A stretch of 64,000 nucleotides of DNA from Bacteroidota bacterium (GTDB taxonomy: Bacteria > Bacteroidota > Bacteroidia > UKL13-3): the NCBI GenBank assembly GCA_027491355.1, contig JAIXWI010000030.1, forward strand, positions 155,663 through 219,662, given 5' to 3'. Below, in pieces: positions 56,081 to 64,000 of the stretch. Under the pieces are notes generated by a model. The model was not told where the DNA came from, made no database searches, and worked only from the letters and a program-made list of their open reading frames with translations. The position numbers and the translations under genes were made by a program. The first letter of the stretch is position 1. Each line of letters begins with the position of its first letter.

Positions 56081-56491
56081 TTATTTTAAGATGTCCTCAA
56101 TCATTCTCACAGATTTTTCTTGTGAATGCATGAAATCATTTTTATGGGTATTTTCTAAAACAGCCAGATTGGTAATTACTTGCTGGTAGATGCTGTCTAA
56201 CATAACTGGCTGGGTTGTGTAATACTTATAACTGTTTTCAAATTGTTTGGCATTGGTGTTGTTTTTGTCATAAACCACCTGGTAATATTTTGCTTGAGTA
56301 ATGGTAACTGTATCCCCTGACATGGCCAAATCACTGACCTTAGCTTCGGCAATATGTATATCTGTTAAAACTTGTATCATTTGTTCTTTTGACAACACCT
56401 GAGCATCTGCTCCTGACAAGGAATCAAAAGAATTACAGGCTAAAATAGAAGCCGATAGGAACAATAAAAGAAATTTAAATTTTCTTTGCAT
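56081..56491 (-). CDS. DUF4296 lipoprotein
   Basis: 136 aa from the Met at 56491. It has a signal peptide MQRKFKFLLLFLSASILAC with lipobox Cys19, then a helical domain with MIQVLTDIHIAEAKV, the DUF4296 signature. Function unknown, conserved in Bacteroidota. The start at 56491 leaves only 2 nt to the divergent yggS start; a start at 56506 would overlap yggS, so 56491 is preferred. Confidence 0.82.
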   Translation of the reverse strand: MQRKFKFLLLFLSASILACNSFDSLSGADAQVLSKEQMIQVLTDIHIAEAKVSDLAMSGDTVTITQAKYYQVVYDKNNTNAKQFENSYKYYTTQPVMLDSIYQQVITNLAVLENTHKNDFMHSQEKSVRMIEDILK

Positions 56492-56493
56492 AA

Positions 56494-57156
56494 ATGATTG
56501 AATCAAAAATAGCTGAAATTCTCGAGCAATTAGGAAACAAAGTTAAGTTAATTGCAGTGAGTAAAAACAATCCACCTGCAAAAATTACTGAAGCTTATGC
56601 TGCGGGTCAAAAAGTATTTGGAGAAAACAAAGTGCAAGAACTCTGTACCAAATATGAAGCATTGCCAAAAGATATTGAATGGCATTTGATTGGTCATTTA
56701 CAAAAAAACAAAGTAAAGTATATTGCCCCTTTTGTGGCCTGTATTCACTCTGTTGATAGCATTGCTTTACTTGAAACAATCCAAAAAGAAGCACATAAAA
56801 ACAACAGAATCATTCAGGTTTTACTACAATTGAAAGTAGCACAAGAGGAGCACAAATTTGGGATGTCTCTTGATGAAGCTGAGCATTTAATAATGCACCT
56901 CCAGTCAAACCCGATGCCCAATATTTCAGTTGCTGGCATCATGGGCATGTCTACCAACACTGAAAATGAGGAAATCATTAATCAAGAATTCAAAACACTC
57001 AGAACAAACTTTGAATTCCTTAAAAAAACACATTTCGCTCAACATCCAGAATTTACTGAAATCTCAATGGGAATGAGCAACGACTACCCTATAGCTATAG
57101 CAAACGGCAGCACAATGGTTCGCATTGGTAGTTTAATTTTTGGAGAACGCAGTTAA
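56494..57156 (+). CDS. YggS/PROSC-type PLP homeostasis protein
   Basis: 220 aa. The PLP lysine is Lys24 in LIAVSKNNPP; further FGENKVQEL, WHLIGHLQKNKVKY, GIMGMST and SMGMSNDYPIA motifs are as in the family. It binds PLP without known catalytic activity and controls vitamin B6 and amino-acid balance. Its start is 2 nt from that of the divergent lipoprotein gene. Confidence 0.94.
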   Translation: MIESKIAEILEQLGNKVKLIAVSKNNPPAKITEAYAAGQKVFGENKVQELCTKYEALPKDIEWHLIGHLQKNKVKYIAPFVACIHSVDSIALLETIQKEAHKNNRIIQVLLQLKVAQEEHKFGMSLDEAEHLIMHLQSNPMPNISVAGIMGMSTNTENEEIINQEFKTLRTNFEFLKKTHFAQHPEFTEISMGMSNDYPIAIANGSTMVRIGSLIFGERS

Positions 57157-57172
57157 TTTCATGTAAAAAAAC

Positions 57173-57517
57173 ATGAAATACTGTTGCTTTTGTAACCAAC
57201 AAATCAGAGGAAGAATTGACAAAAAGTTTTGTGATGATGGCTGCAGAAGTAGCTTTCATCATCAAATACAAGCAGACTTGTTCAAGCACATTAAAAAAAC
57301 ACATTACATTCTCCGTAAAAACAGGAGAATTATTGCTGAGTTATTTGAACAAAATCAACAAAAGCTCCATAAATCAGTACTTGTATCAGAGGGTTTTGCA
57401 TTCAGTTACCACACTCAAATCATAGAAAATGCAAACGGTCTAGTTCAATACGTATGTTATGATTATGCTTACAGTTTATTCGAAAACAATCAAATTCAAC
57501 TGCATAAAATTTGTTAG
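57173..57517 (+). CDS. Small zinc-ribbon protein, conserved in Bacteroidota
   Basis: 114 aa. Cys4/Cys7 (C-x2-C) and Cys20/Cys24 (C-x3-C) in CCFCNQQ...KKFCDDGCRSS form a likely zinc site. A RKNRRII segment and a C-terminal VQYVCYDYAY segment resemble other short Bacteroidota proteins. Function unknown. It follows yggS on the same strand by 16 nt and precedes the condensin-like operon by 133 bp. Confidence 0.72.
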   Translation: MKYCCFCNQQIRGRIDKKFCDDGCRSSFHHQIQADLFKHIKKTHYILRKNRRIIAELFEQNQQKLHKSVLVSEGFAFSYHTQIIENANGLVQYVCYDYAYSLFENNQIQLHKIC

Positions 57518-57650
57518 CAACTAAACTTGACTGCGTTATATGTATTTAAACCCCTGATTTGATGTAAAATAAATCCATACAAAATGTGGGTTTTGTGTTA
57601 GTTTCTTGTACTGTAAAGTAATTATTTTGGCTACTTCAAACACAGACTCA

Positions 57651-60293
57651 ATGCTAACATCGTTAAGTATCCTCAATTCAAAAGTATACGGAAAAGCTGA
57701 AATCCGTTTAAACGATTGTGACAGCTTACAATTGGTAGGCCCCAACAATATCGGAAAAAGTACACTCATTTATGCATTAAACTTTTTGTTTATTGTGGAT
57801 GGCAACAAAATGACTTTTTCTGGTCAAAGAAGAGGTGATAAAGAAACATTACACCATTATTTCCCTAACCACAACCAAAGTTATATTGTTTTTGAAATTT
57901 TTAAGAAAACATACTACTGTATTTTGGTTAAACGCAACAGTGAAAGTGAATTAGAATACTTCAGGTTCAATAGCGAATACAAAGAGGAATACTTTGTAGG
58001 AAAAGACAAACGTTTACTCAAATTTGATGAAGTACAAAGTGCTTTATTGGAACGTGGGCTTGAACTAGAACAATTCAAAGACAAAAGAGAAGTTTTCAAT
58101 ACCGTTTACCAAAGAGGCAAAAGAAACAATGGGGTAGTTTGGTTAGAAGACAATGTAAAAACAGAAGGTTTAAGTAACAATTTTTCTAGAATTTACAGGT
58201 ATTTGATCAATACCAAACTCATTACCAACAAAAACCTTAAAGAAGCACTCATCATTGCGGATAACCGCGAAAACGAAAGCCTCAATTTTTCACAGAAAAA
58301 CAAAAAAGACATCATTGACCTTCGTAAAATTAACAATGAAATCAGAAATTTAAAAGCTGTTAAAAACGAATTTGATGAATTCAGGGAAGTTGTCAGTCAG
58401 TACCATGCCAAGGCCAGAATTATAGACCAATTGTATTATGCTTTCAATAAAAATTACGAAAGCACTTTGCCAACTTTGCAAGCTCAATTGGTAGACAAAA
58501 ATCAATTCATTGCCAAAATCAATACCGAAATCAACGAGCTATTGATACCTCAAAAAGCTGAATTTGACAGAAAAATTGGTGGTAAAGAGGCAGAAATCAA
58601 GAGCAGGGCTTATGCCTTGAACGAAAAAGAAAGTGAATTGAAACTGATTCAATCTTTTGACCCCATTGAATTGTTAAACGAAACTTTGTCCAACCTCGAT
58701 AAAAAGAGAAAAGACATTGAAAGTAGAATTACAATGGTGGAAGTACAAAACCTCAATAGTAAATCAATTGCTTTCAGAATTGAGCAATTGAAAAGTCAAA
58801 TTGCGATGTACGAAAACCAAATCAAGAACTACAGCAATTTATTGATCAATAAAATTTCAGGCAACAAAGACAACAGGAAATTATTGAATGCCATTTTGAG
58901 TGAAGAAATTAAGAGTTTACCCGGAAATCAGGTACTCAAGGCGGTTCATCAAGTAAGCGACAAACTCAAAATATTTGATGGTGAAATTGACATTTCTAAA
59001 AACATAGACAAAAAAGATTTCCAAACTGTTGAAGAAATCAAGGAATTATTGACCAATGCAAAAACTGATTTAAAAAATCAAACAGCATTGTTAGAAGTGG
59101 TTAAAGATTTTGAAAAAACTCAGGCCGACTTGAAACTCATTCACGAACAAATTGATGAGATCAAATCAAAAATCCAAAAAATAAAGAGCAAACCTGCCAT
59201 CAACAAACAAATTGAAAAACTCAAACAAGAGTTAAACAGCCTCAATGAAGAAAATCAAAAGCTGGAGGGAGAGCAAAGTAAATTGGCTAAAACCATTGCC
59301 AAGAAACAACTCGAGGTGCAAGAAATGATTGTTGACAAAGACAAAAGAGAAAGACGCATCAGAGAAATACAAGAATACAAACAACAATTAGAAACTTTTG
59401 GTTTGGCATTGGAAGCGTTTGAATCATCCGACGATTTGGACAATCTCTTTAAAAAGATTCAAATCAATATGAGTGATCGCAATGAGCTAAAGGCCAACAA
59501 AGACAAATTGTTTGAAAAACTGAGAGACAAATTGCAGTCAACATTTGCCGATGAGATTGATTTCATTCGTTATGTTGAAGAAGAAATTGCACTCATAGAT
59601 GACAAAGAGCGCTCAATCTCCAGCTTATTAGAGAGTATCTCTACTCAGTTTGCAAACCCTGCTTTTGCGCTTTTAAAACGTTACGATGAATTCAAAGAAT
59701 TTGTGTACAATAAATTCAATGCAAAACTTTCACAAGCAAGGATTTCAGACATTGAGTCGTTGACCATTGAATTAGTAGACAATAAAAGATTGGTTGAAGA
59801 GGTCAAAAAAATCAGTCAAATACAACAAGTTCGAGGACAATTGATGTTTGAATTTGACCATTCAGAAAACCTAAAGGTACTAGACAATTATTTAGATACT
59901 GGAAAGAAGATTGATTTTGATGATTTATTCGATATCACTTTGCACTTAACCAGAAAAGGAACTACCAAACCAGTAGACTTGAATGAGCAAATTGAATCAG
60001 ACGGTACCGATAAAATGATCCGTTTAATGATCATTATGAATATCATCAACAGACTTGCAGTCAATGATGACGAAAACCGCATTGCATTGTTTATAGATGA
60101 AGTTGCAACCATTGACAAGCAGAACAGGCCAGAGTTGGTTAGGTTCTGTAAAGAGCATCATTTTATTCCAATTTTTGCGGCTCCAGATGCAGTTGCTGGT
60201 TTTGGTAAATATTATTTCATTTATCCAAATGCTGGCAAAATCAACATCAATGAAAAAGTGAATGCCATGTATGGCGAAAGAAACAATGCTTAA
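57651..60293 (+). CDS. mksB: SMC-like ATPase of an MksB/JetC-type condensin (short arms)
   Basis: 880 aa from the ATG at 57651, whose N-terminus matches SMC heads; 57606 would add 15 residues. Walker A GPNNIGKST is at 30-38, a SMC-type signature-like DGTDKM at about 784-789 and Walker B ALFIDEVATID with Asp816/Glu817 close the ATPase. Between are two coiled-coil stretches (about 225-400 and 460-640) around a central non-coil part that may be a small hinge. MukB is over 1400 aa and typical MksB/JetC about 950-1100, so this is a compact member. It is followed by two genes that look like kleisin and MksE. A related AAA-SMC ATPase of another kind is the alternative. Confidence 0.72.
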   Translation: MLTSLSILNSKVYGKAEIRLNDCDSLQLVGPNNIGKSTLIYALNFLFIVDGNKMTFSGQRRGDKETLHHYFPNHNQSYIVFEIFKKTYYCILVKRNSESELEYFRFNSEYKEEYFVGKDKRLLKFDEVQSALLERGLELEQFKDKREVFNTVYQRGKRNNGVVWLEDNVKTEGLSNNFSRIYRYLINTKLITNKNLKEALIIADNRENESLNFSQKNKKDIIDLRKINNEIRNLKAVKNEFDEFREVVSQYHAKARIIDQLYYAFNKNYESTLPTLQAQLVDKNQFIAKINTEINELLIPQKAEFDRKIGGKEAEIKSRAYALNEKESELKLIQSFDPIELLNETLSNLDKKRKDIESRITMVEVQNLNSKSIAFRIEQLKSQIAMYENQIKNYSNLLINKISGNKDNRKLLNAILSEEIKSLPGNQVLKAVHQVSDKLKIFDGEIDISKNIDKKDFQTVEEIKELLTNAKTDLKNQTALLEVVKDFEKTQADLKLIHEQIDEIKSKIQKIKSKPAINKQIEKLKQELNSLNEENQKLEGEQSKLAKTIAKKQLEVQEMIVDKDKRERRIREIQEYKQQLETFGLALEAFESSDDLDNLFKKIQINMSDRNELKANKDKLFEKLRDKLQSTFADEIDFIRYVEEEIALIDDKERSISSLLESISTQFANPAFALLKRYDEFKEFVYNKFNAKLSQARISDIESLTIELVDNKRLVEEVKKISQIQQVRGQLMFEFDHSENLKVLDNYLDTGKKIDFDDLFDITLHLTRKGTTKPVDLNEQIESDGTDKMIRLMIIMNIINRLAVNDDENRIALFIDEVATIDKQNRPELVRFCKEHHFIPIFAAPDAVAGFGKYYFIYPNAGKININEKVNAMYGERNNA

Positions 60294-60305
60294 TCTATAC
60301 AGACA

Positions 60306-61502
60306 ATGATCAAAGCAGAACCAAAAACCATCTTAAATTTTCTGGCAAACTATTACGATAGTTTGAAAGAGATTTTTGATTTACAGAAAGAATTCGGACA
60401 TATCCGAAAAGAACGCTTACAAGCCATATTTGACGAAAGAAACGAGCATATATTACAGCAGCTCATTGATTACAAAATCATTCGCAAATTGGGAGATGAT
60501 TTTGAATTCAGAGATACCTATTTCAAATTGTTTGAATTTATTCTTAATGAATTCAGACCGTTACTCCCAGAAACCATTCAAAAATATGAACGCTCTATTG
60601 GTACTTTGTTCAAAAAAATCAGAGATGGTATTCATGGAGACAAACTCATATTGGGTCAACGCATCAATGATTTACATGGTGAAGTTAAAGAGTTCAGTGA
60701 AGCAGTAGAAAAAAACACCATCCGTTTACTTGCTGAAACCCGTGAATTGAAATCAAATGTTGACAAGCTTGATTACAAAGAAAAAGTAAGAAAAGCCAGC
60801 TTTTGGATTGATTATTATATTACCCCATTGAACAATATATTAGATATCAACCATGCAGAATCTATTACCAATAAATTGTTCGATATATCTAATTATGTCA
60901 ATGTCCGCAGGTTAAATTTTGACGATGAAACCTTGAGGTTACAGTTCGAAAAAGTATATGTCTTTTTGGTTCAAACCAATGATGACTTGCTCAAACAAGC
61001 AAAGTTACTGACCAACGAATTGTTGCCATTGATTGAACGCATCAGAACTGAGTCAATCATATTAACTGGATGGATAGAATTCTTGAAAGCTCCATATAAA
61101 GCACCATTGCCTAAAATTTTTAAGGTAGAAAGACAGTATCCTTACAGCAACGATATGTACTTAAATGCCAAAGAATATGTGCAACAATTTGGTAAAGATG
61201 AAACCATTATTCTTGAAGATCCGCAAGCATCATCAGACAAATGGGTATTCAATAAAGATTTGTACAAAGAGAAAATGATACAACAATTGCCTCTGGAAAG
61301 CTTTTTTGATTGGTGTGGATTGACTTTAAAAACTGATTACCAAACCATAGAAACAGATAAATTGTTTGCATTAACCGCTTTGTTATTTGAAGATGGTATC
61401 AGCATTGAAGTAGATACCAATAAAGAACGCAGTTTGATTAAAACCAGTCAAATGGTATTGAGAGTCCCTAAAATTAAAATTAACAGATATGGAATTTCCT
61501 AG
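60306..61502 (+). CDS. mksF: Kleisin-like subunit of the Mks-type complex (MksF/JetA-like)
   Basis: 398 aa. The N-terminal about 110 residues look like a winged-helix domain (KERLQAIFDERNEHILQQLID); a helical middle with long amphipathic helices (about 115-260) and a C-terminal mixed region (about 290-398) follow, as in MukF/MksF kleisins. It would bridge the SMC heads. Identification rests mainly on position 12 nt after the SMC-like gene and 14 bp overlapping the MksE-like gene; sequence similarity alone is weaker. Confidence 0.62.
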   Translation: MIKAEPKTILNFLANYYDSLKEIFDLQKEFGHIRKERLQAIFDERNEHILQQLIDYKIIRKLGDDFEFRDTYFKLFEFILNEFRPLLPETIQKYERSIGTLFKKIRDGIHGDKLILGQRINDLHGEVKEFSEAVEKNTIRLLAETRELKSNVDKLDYKEKVRKASFWIDYYITPLNNILDINHAESITNKLFDISNYVNVRRLNFDDETLRLQFEKVYVFLVQTNDDLLKQAKLLTNELLPLIERIRTESIILTGWIEFLKAPYKAPLPKIFKVERQYPYSNDMYLNAKEYVQQFGKDETIILEDPQASSDKWVFNKDLYKEKMIQQLPLESFFDWCGLTLKTDYQTIETDKLFALTALLFEDGISIEVDTNKERSLIKTSQMVLRVPKIKINRYGIS

Positions 61503-62022
61503 ACATCATAAAGAAATAGTCAATGACCTCATGGGAGGCAAGTTCATTTTGGCAACCGACCAAAAATTCATTTCATTGAAAGACCATGCCGCTTTTTATG
61601 AAAAATTCTTCAAAGAAAGTTTTGGCTATGAATTGGAATTGAAAACAGATTATGGATTTATTCTTTCATACGAAACCGGTGAGCAATTGAGCCGTGACAT
61701 CTGCTTATTTTTTGCCATTCTTTGCTATGAATTAGACAAAGATGGCAAGAACTTCCTAGAAGAAATTCAGTATGCAGAATTTGAACATGAAAAAATTGAT
61801 GAATATTTTGAGAACAGTTCTTATGCAGAATTGATTTTAAATAACAATCAATTAAAGTCTGGAGAAAGCAGAAGAGATTTCATCCGTACCATGAGCAGAA
61901 GAAACATCACAGAAAGAAATGGTGATGCGCGTTTTTCTTTTACACCAGCCTATAAAGTATTCATTGATTTTGCCGCTGATTTTGCAAAAGGAAAAGTTAC
62001 ACAAGAAAATACCGAGTTATAA
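61489..62022 (+). CDS. mksE: MksE-like accessory subunit of the condensin complex
   Basis: 177 aa, close to the usual MksE size. Charged, alpha-helical, with DRHHKEIVNDL-type N-terminus, RDICLFFAILCYELDKDGKNFLE in the middle and RDFIRTMSRRNITERNGDARFSF near the C-terminus, which fit winged-helix MksE/MukE-type proteins. MksE binds the kleisin and controls the complex. The 14-bp overlap with the kleisin-like gene makes a three-gene unit. No MksG/JetD (TOPRIM-like nuclease) gene follows. Confidence 0.62.
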   Translation: MEFPRHHKEIVNDLMGGKFILATDQKFISLKDHAAFYEKFFKESFGYELELKTDYGFILSYETGEQLSRDICLFFAILCYELDKDGKNFLEEIQYAEFEHEKIDEYFENSSYAELILNNNQLKSGESRRDFIRTMSRRNITERNGDARFSFTPAYKVFIDFAADFAKGKVTQENTEL

Positions 62023-62048
62023 GTTTAAACTGACGAAACACAGATACC

Positions 62049-62067
62049 GCGCCCATTGCATGGGCGC
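62049..62067 (+). terminator. Hairpin downstream of the Mks-type operon
   Basis: An 8-bp GC-rich stem (GCGCCCAT/ATGGGCGC) with a TGC loop, 27 nt after the last stop codon. The following T-rich tract is short (CCTTTTG), so termination would be modest. Confidence 0.55.
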
Positions 62068-62135
62068 CATTCCTTTTGTAATCTGATCTAAAAATTTTTT
62101 TTAAGTAAAAGAAGCGCTATTCGCATCTATTTATA

Positions 62136-62975
62136 TCAATTTATAAATTCATGTATCTTATTCATTGTACTTCTTTTTATTTGAGAAAGTTTAGACAAAT
62201 CTTTTAAAAATATTCCCAAACAATTTTCATTATACGCAAGTTTGAATTTACTTGAATAATCAGTTGTCAAATAACTATCTCCATCTAATTTCACAAATGG
62301 AATAAAATTACCTGGGTCGCTTATTGATTTTATTGAAATTCCTGAGCTAGTTAATTTTGCCTCTGAAACATCATATAATTCATATTTATAAAAAATTTCG
62401 GTAAATGACTCGTTTGTTGTTTTAAAATAATTCGAATCATATTCTTTAAAATTTTCTTTCCAAATTTTCTTTGGAAAAGGTATTTTATTTTTATCCGATA
62501 TTAATTTGTACTTTTTATCTATCGCAAGATTACAATATGTCATATACATATCATTCCAGTCATCTTTATCAAATAAATGATATCTAACTTCACTGAAATT
62601 AATACCATTACTATTACACCAACCACTACTTGTAAACATCATTAATATTTTCTTCTCTTTTACATTACGAAAATTTCCTGAAAATGATTCAACTGAAAAT
62701 GTAACACATGACATATTCGACAAATCAAATAATTTTATCCCTTCTAAGTCCAATACTTTTAATTTAAAGTCTTTGAATTCTTTATGATTTGATAGTATGT
62801 ACTCAGTAGCGTCTAATTCTAGAATTTCTTTATACTGTTCTATTAAAACTGCAGCAGAAATACCTGCAGTTAAAAGATTTGCTCCTTCTAAAACTAAATT
62901 TTGTGTAGATTGTGATTTAACATTTGACTTAAACAGAAAGATAAGTGCAAAAAATAGGGTAATCTTAGATTTCAT
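62136..62975 (-). CDS. Exported protein of unknown function
   Basis: 279 aa. A signal peptide (MKSKITLFFALIFLFKSNVKS) precedes a mature part with no family I recognise; it has several Asp/Asn-rich stretches and three Cys (near residues 89, 119 and 147). The gene is visibly more AT-rich, with more TTT/AAT codons than neighbours, which suggests transfer or a recently acquired lineage-specific gene. It lies alone between the condensin operon and the S24 repressor gene, on the opposite strand to the former. Confidence 0.6.
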   Translation of the reverse strand: MKSKITLFFALIFLFKSNVKSQSTQNLVLEGANLLTAGISAAVLIEQYKEILELDATEYILSNHKEFKDFKLKVLDLEGIKLFDLSNMSCVTFSVESFSGNFRNVKEKKILMMFTSSGWCNSNGINFSEVRYHLFDKDDWNDMYMTYCNLAIDKKYKLISDKNKIPFPKKIWKENFKEYDSNYFKTTNESFTEIFYKYELYDVSEAKLTSSGISIKSISDPGNFIPFVKLDGDSYLTTDYSSKFKLAYNENCLGIFLKDLSKLSQIKRSTMNKIHEFIN

Positions 62976-63032
62976 TAATTATAAGTTTTATAATAAAAAT
63001 AAGGCTTTAACTCTCAAAATTCATAATATATC

Positions 63033-63815
63033 TTACTTCCCATTCACCTTCATTTCCAAATGACTCAGACGATTTAGAATATCTTGATTGGTTGGTATGG
63101 GTTCAGGCATTTCATCACTAAAATAATTAATGAACTTCCATACCTCTAAAACATCTTGTATAGCAATATCATAAGGCTTATACAATGAATTCAAAGAATG
63201 TAATACCAATTGTCTTTTGTGTTGCAATTGATTTTGTACTACCTTAAAAACAGCACCCTCTTCTTTGGTTACAAGCACATAAGCCTCACCAGATTTTATT
63301 TCATGCCAATTTTGTACATATTCACCAATTACATAACTACCATGTTGTATAGGTAGCATGGAATCACCATCAATTTGAAAGGCCCGGTATTTTCTTTCTT
63401 TGGACAAAAAAGGCAATTGAAAACTAGGAAGGCTTGTAATAAATTCTAGGTCATTGTAACCAGCCAAATAACCTGCCTTAGCCTTTAAATGAACCAATTC
63501 AATATTGTCTCTATTAGCTGAGTCGATGGTAGAAACTAATACCCTAAGTTTAGCACCAGCTATATATTCTTCTTCTAAAAGTTCTCGATGGTTTGGAAAG
63601 GCCAATAATTGGTTCTTAATTAAGACATCAATTTGTACCTTAAAATAAGTTGAAACATTTACAATAAATTCTATGGGTGGATTTACCACAATTGCATTTT
63701 CATAGCTATTCAATTTGGCCCTGGTAATTCCAAGGGCTTTTGCCAATGCTTCTTGTGACAACTGAGATTCAGTTCGTAGATATTTTAAATTGGCCCCAAA
63801 ATAATTAATGATCAT
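63033..63815 (-). CDS. XRE + peptidase S24 (LexA-like) transcriptional regulator
   Basis: 260 aa. N-terminal XRE helix-turn-helix (about 8-65, with LSQEALAKALGITRAKLNSYE) and a C-terminal S24 domain with Ser152 in DGDSMLP and Lys191 in AVFKVV, the catalytic pair. A KAKAGY segment (Ala114-Gly115) could be the self-cleavage site. Such proteins sense stress (often RecA-linked or other) and derepress target genes; the targets are unknown. It lies between the unknown exported-protein gene and the 5S rRNA. Confidence 0.85.
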   Translation of the reverse strand: MIINYFGANLKYLRTESQLSQEALAKALGITRAKLNSYENAIVVNPPIEFIVNVSTYFKVQIDVLIKNQLLAFPNHRELLEEEYIAGAKLRVLVSTIDSANRDNIELVHLKAKAGYLAGYNDLEFITSLPSFQLPFLSKERKYRAFQIDGDSMLPIQHGSYVIGEYVQNWHEIKSGEAYVLVTKEEGAVFKVVQNQLQHKRQLVLHSLNSLYKPYDIAIQDVLEVWKFINYFSDEMPEPIPTNQDILNRLSHLEMKVNGK

Positions 63816-63853
63816 GATAAGGATATTAACAATGTTTTGTCAATATTACTATC
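63816..63853 (-). promoter_or_regulatory. Imperfect dyad at the start of the S24 regulator gene
   Basis: Arms GATAaggATATT (63816-63827) and AATATtacTATC (63842-63853) match at 9 of 12 positions around a 14-nt spacer and touch the start codon. The position is that of an autoregulatory operator. Confidence 0.4.
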
Positions 63854-63881
63854 ATTTCTTAGAAAATACAAATATTAGGGC

Positions 63882-63910
63882 AAAAAAAAGCCCCACATTA
63901 CTGTGGGGCT
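63882..63910 (-). terminator. Terminator of the rRNA operon (after 5S)
   Basis: Minus strand: AGCCCCACAG(TAA)TGTGGGGCT with a following T8 run, just 3' of the 5S rRNA. Confidence 0.9.
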
Positions 63911-63915
63911 ATAAA

Positions 63916-64000
<85 letters not shown>

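Noticed and set aside
57651..62022. Wadjet (JetABCD) defence system
   Set aside because: There is no JetD/TOPRIM nuclease next to the operon, the gene order differs and the SMC is short, so a defence label is not supported by what is seen.

Overview
The window is a low-GC chromosomal segment from a member of the Bacteroidota. Several signals agree: a type IX secretion C-terminal sorting domain (46562-49396), the exosortase F module (22310-24934), lipoproteins of the DUF4296 type, a fused Nramp-USP transporter, GH3-like and bi-domain oxidoreductase genes typical of the phylum, and promoters of the TTTG-N19-TAnnTTTG class (clearest upstream of rplU). The order or species cannot be fixed from the sequence alone.

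Layout. (1) 1-22045: an 18-gene minus-strand surface-polysaccharide operon, read from legB leftwards and continuing past the left edge. Genes overlap by a few bases or lie a few bases apart. It encodes three nucleotide-sugar branches: LegB, LegC and a PtmE-like nucleotidyltransferase (legionaminic-acid type); a VioA-like aminotransferase; and WbpB/WbpE/WbpD plus a UDP-GlcNAc(-like) 2-epimerase (ManNAc3NAcA type). It also encodes four or five glycosyltransferases, Wzx, Wzy, two asparagine-synthase family proteins (one with its glutaminase Cys replaced by Ser), an ATP-grasp protein and a bi-domain oxidoreductase. (2) 22310-24934: XrtF, its associated small membrane protein and a large GT-C-like membrane protein, on the plus strand. 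(3) 24931-30758: housekeeping genes on the minus strand: dxr, a GH3-like protein, a MuiA/DUF4139 protein and an acyl-CoA carboxylase beta subunit. (4) 30933-33970: a TlpA-like lipoprotein/periplasmic thioredoxin, a repeat-like non-coding stretch, a HigBA-type toxin-antitoxin pair and tRNA-Ala(GGC). (5) 34029-41557: rplU-rpmA, the initiating sugar-phosphate transferase, a lipoprotein, an oxidoreductase, pcm, smpB, an FlK-like thioesterase and the manganese transporter mntH. (6) 41550-52005: mntR with a visible palindromic operator, a zinc metallopeptidase, mltG, a seven-CxxCH multiheme cytochrome with TPRs, a rhodanese, a T9SS cargo protein, a PASTA protein, marC, and ccmE-ccmD-ccmC. (7) 52279-57517: glutathione peroxidase, murI, mutS2, a DUF4296 lipoprotein, yggS and a zinc-ribbon protein. 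(8) 57651-62022: a three-gene SMC/kleisin/MksE-like condensin operon. (9) 62136-64000: an AT-rich exported protein of unknown function, an S24-type repressor and the 3' end of a 5S rRNA gene, so an rRNA operon lies just beyond the right edge.

The genes fit together in a few places. The undecaprenyl-phosphate sugar transferase at 34693 could start the lipid-linked unit that the left operon extends, flips and polymerises. The multiheme cytochrome needs haem attachment, and ccm genes lie about 5 kb away. MntR and MntH form one overlapping unit behind a palindrome.

The strongest candidate for something under-described is the compact Mks-type condensin operon (order SMC-kleisin-MksE, a short SMC, no MksG/JetD nuclease beside it). 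The XrtF plus GT-C module and the Ser2 asparagine-synthase paralogue paired with an ATP-grasp protein are next.
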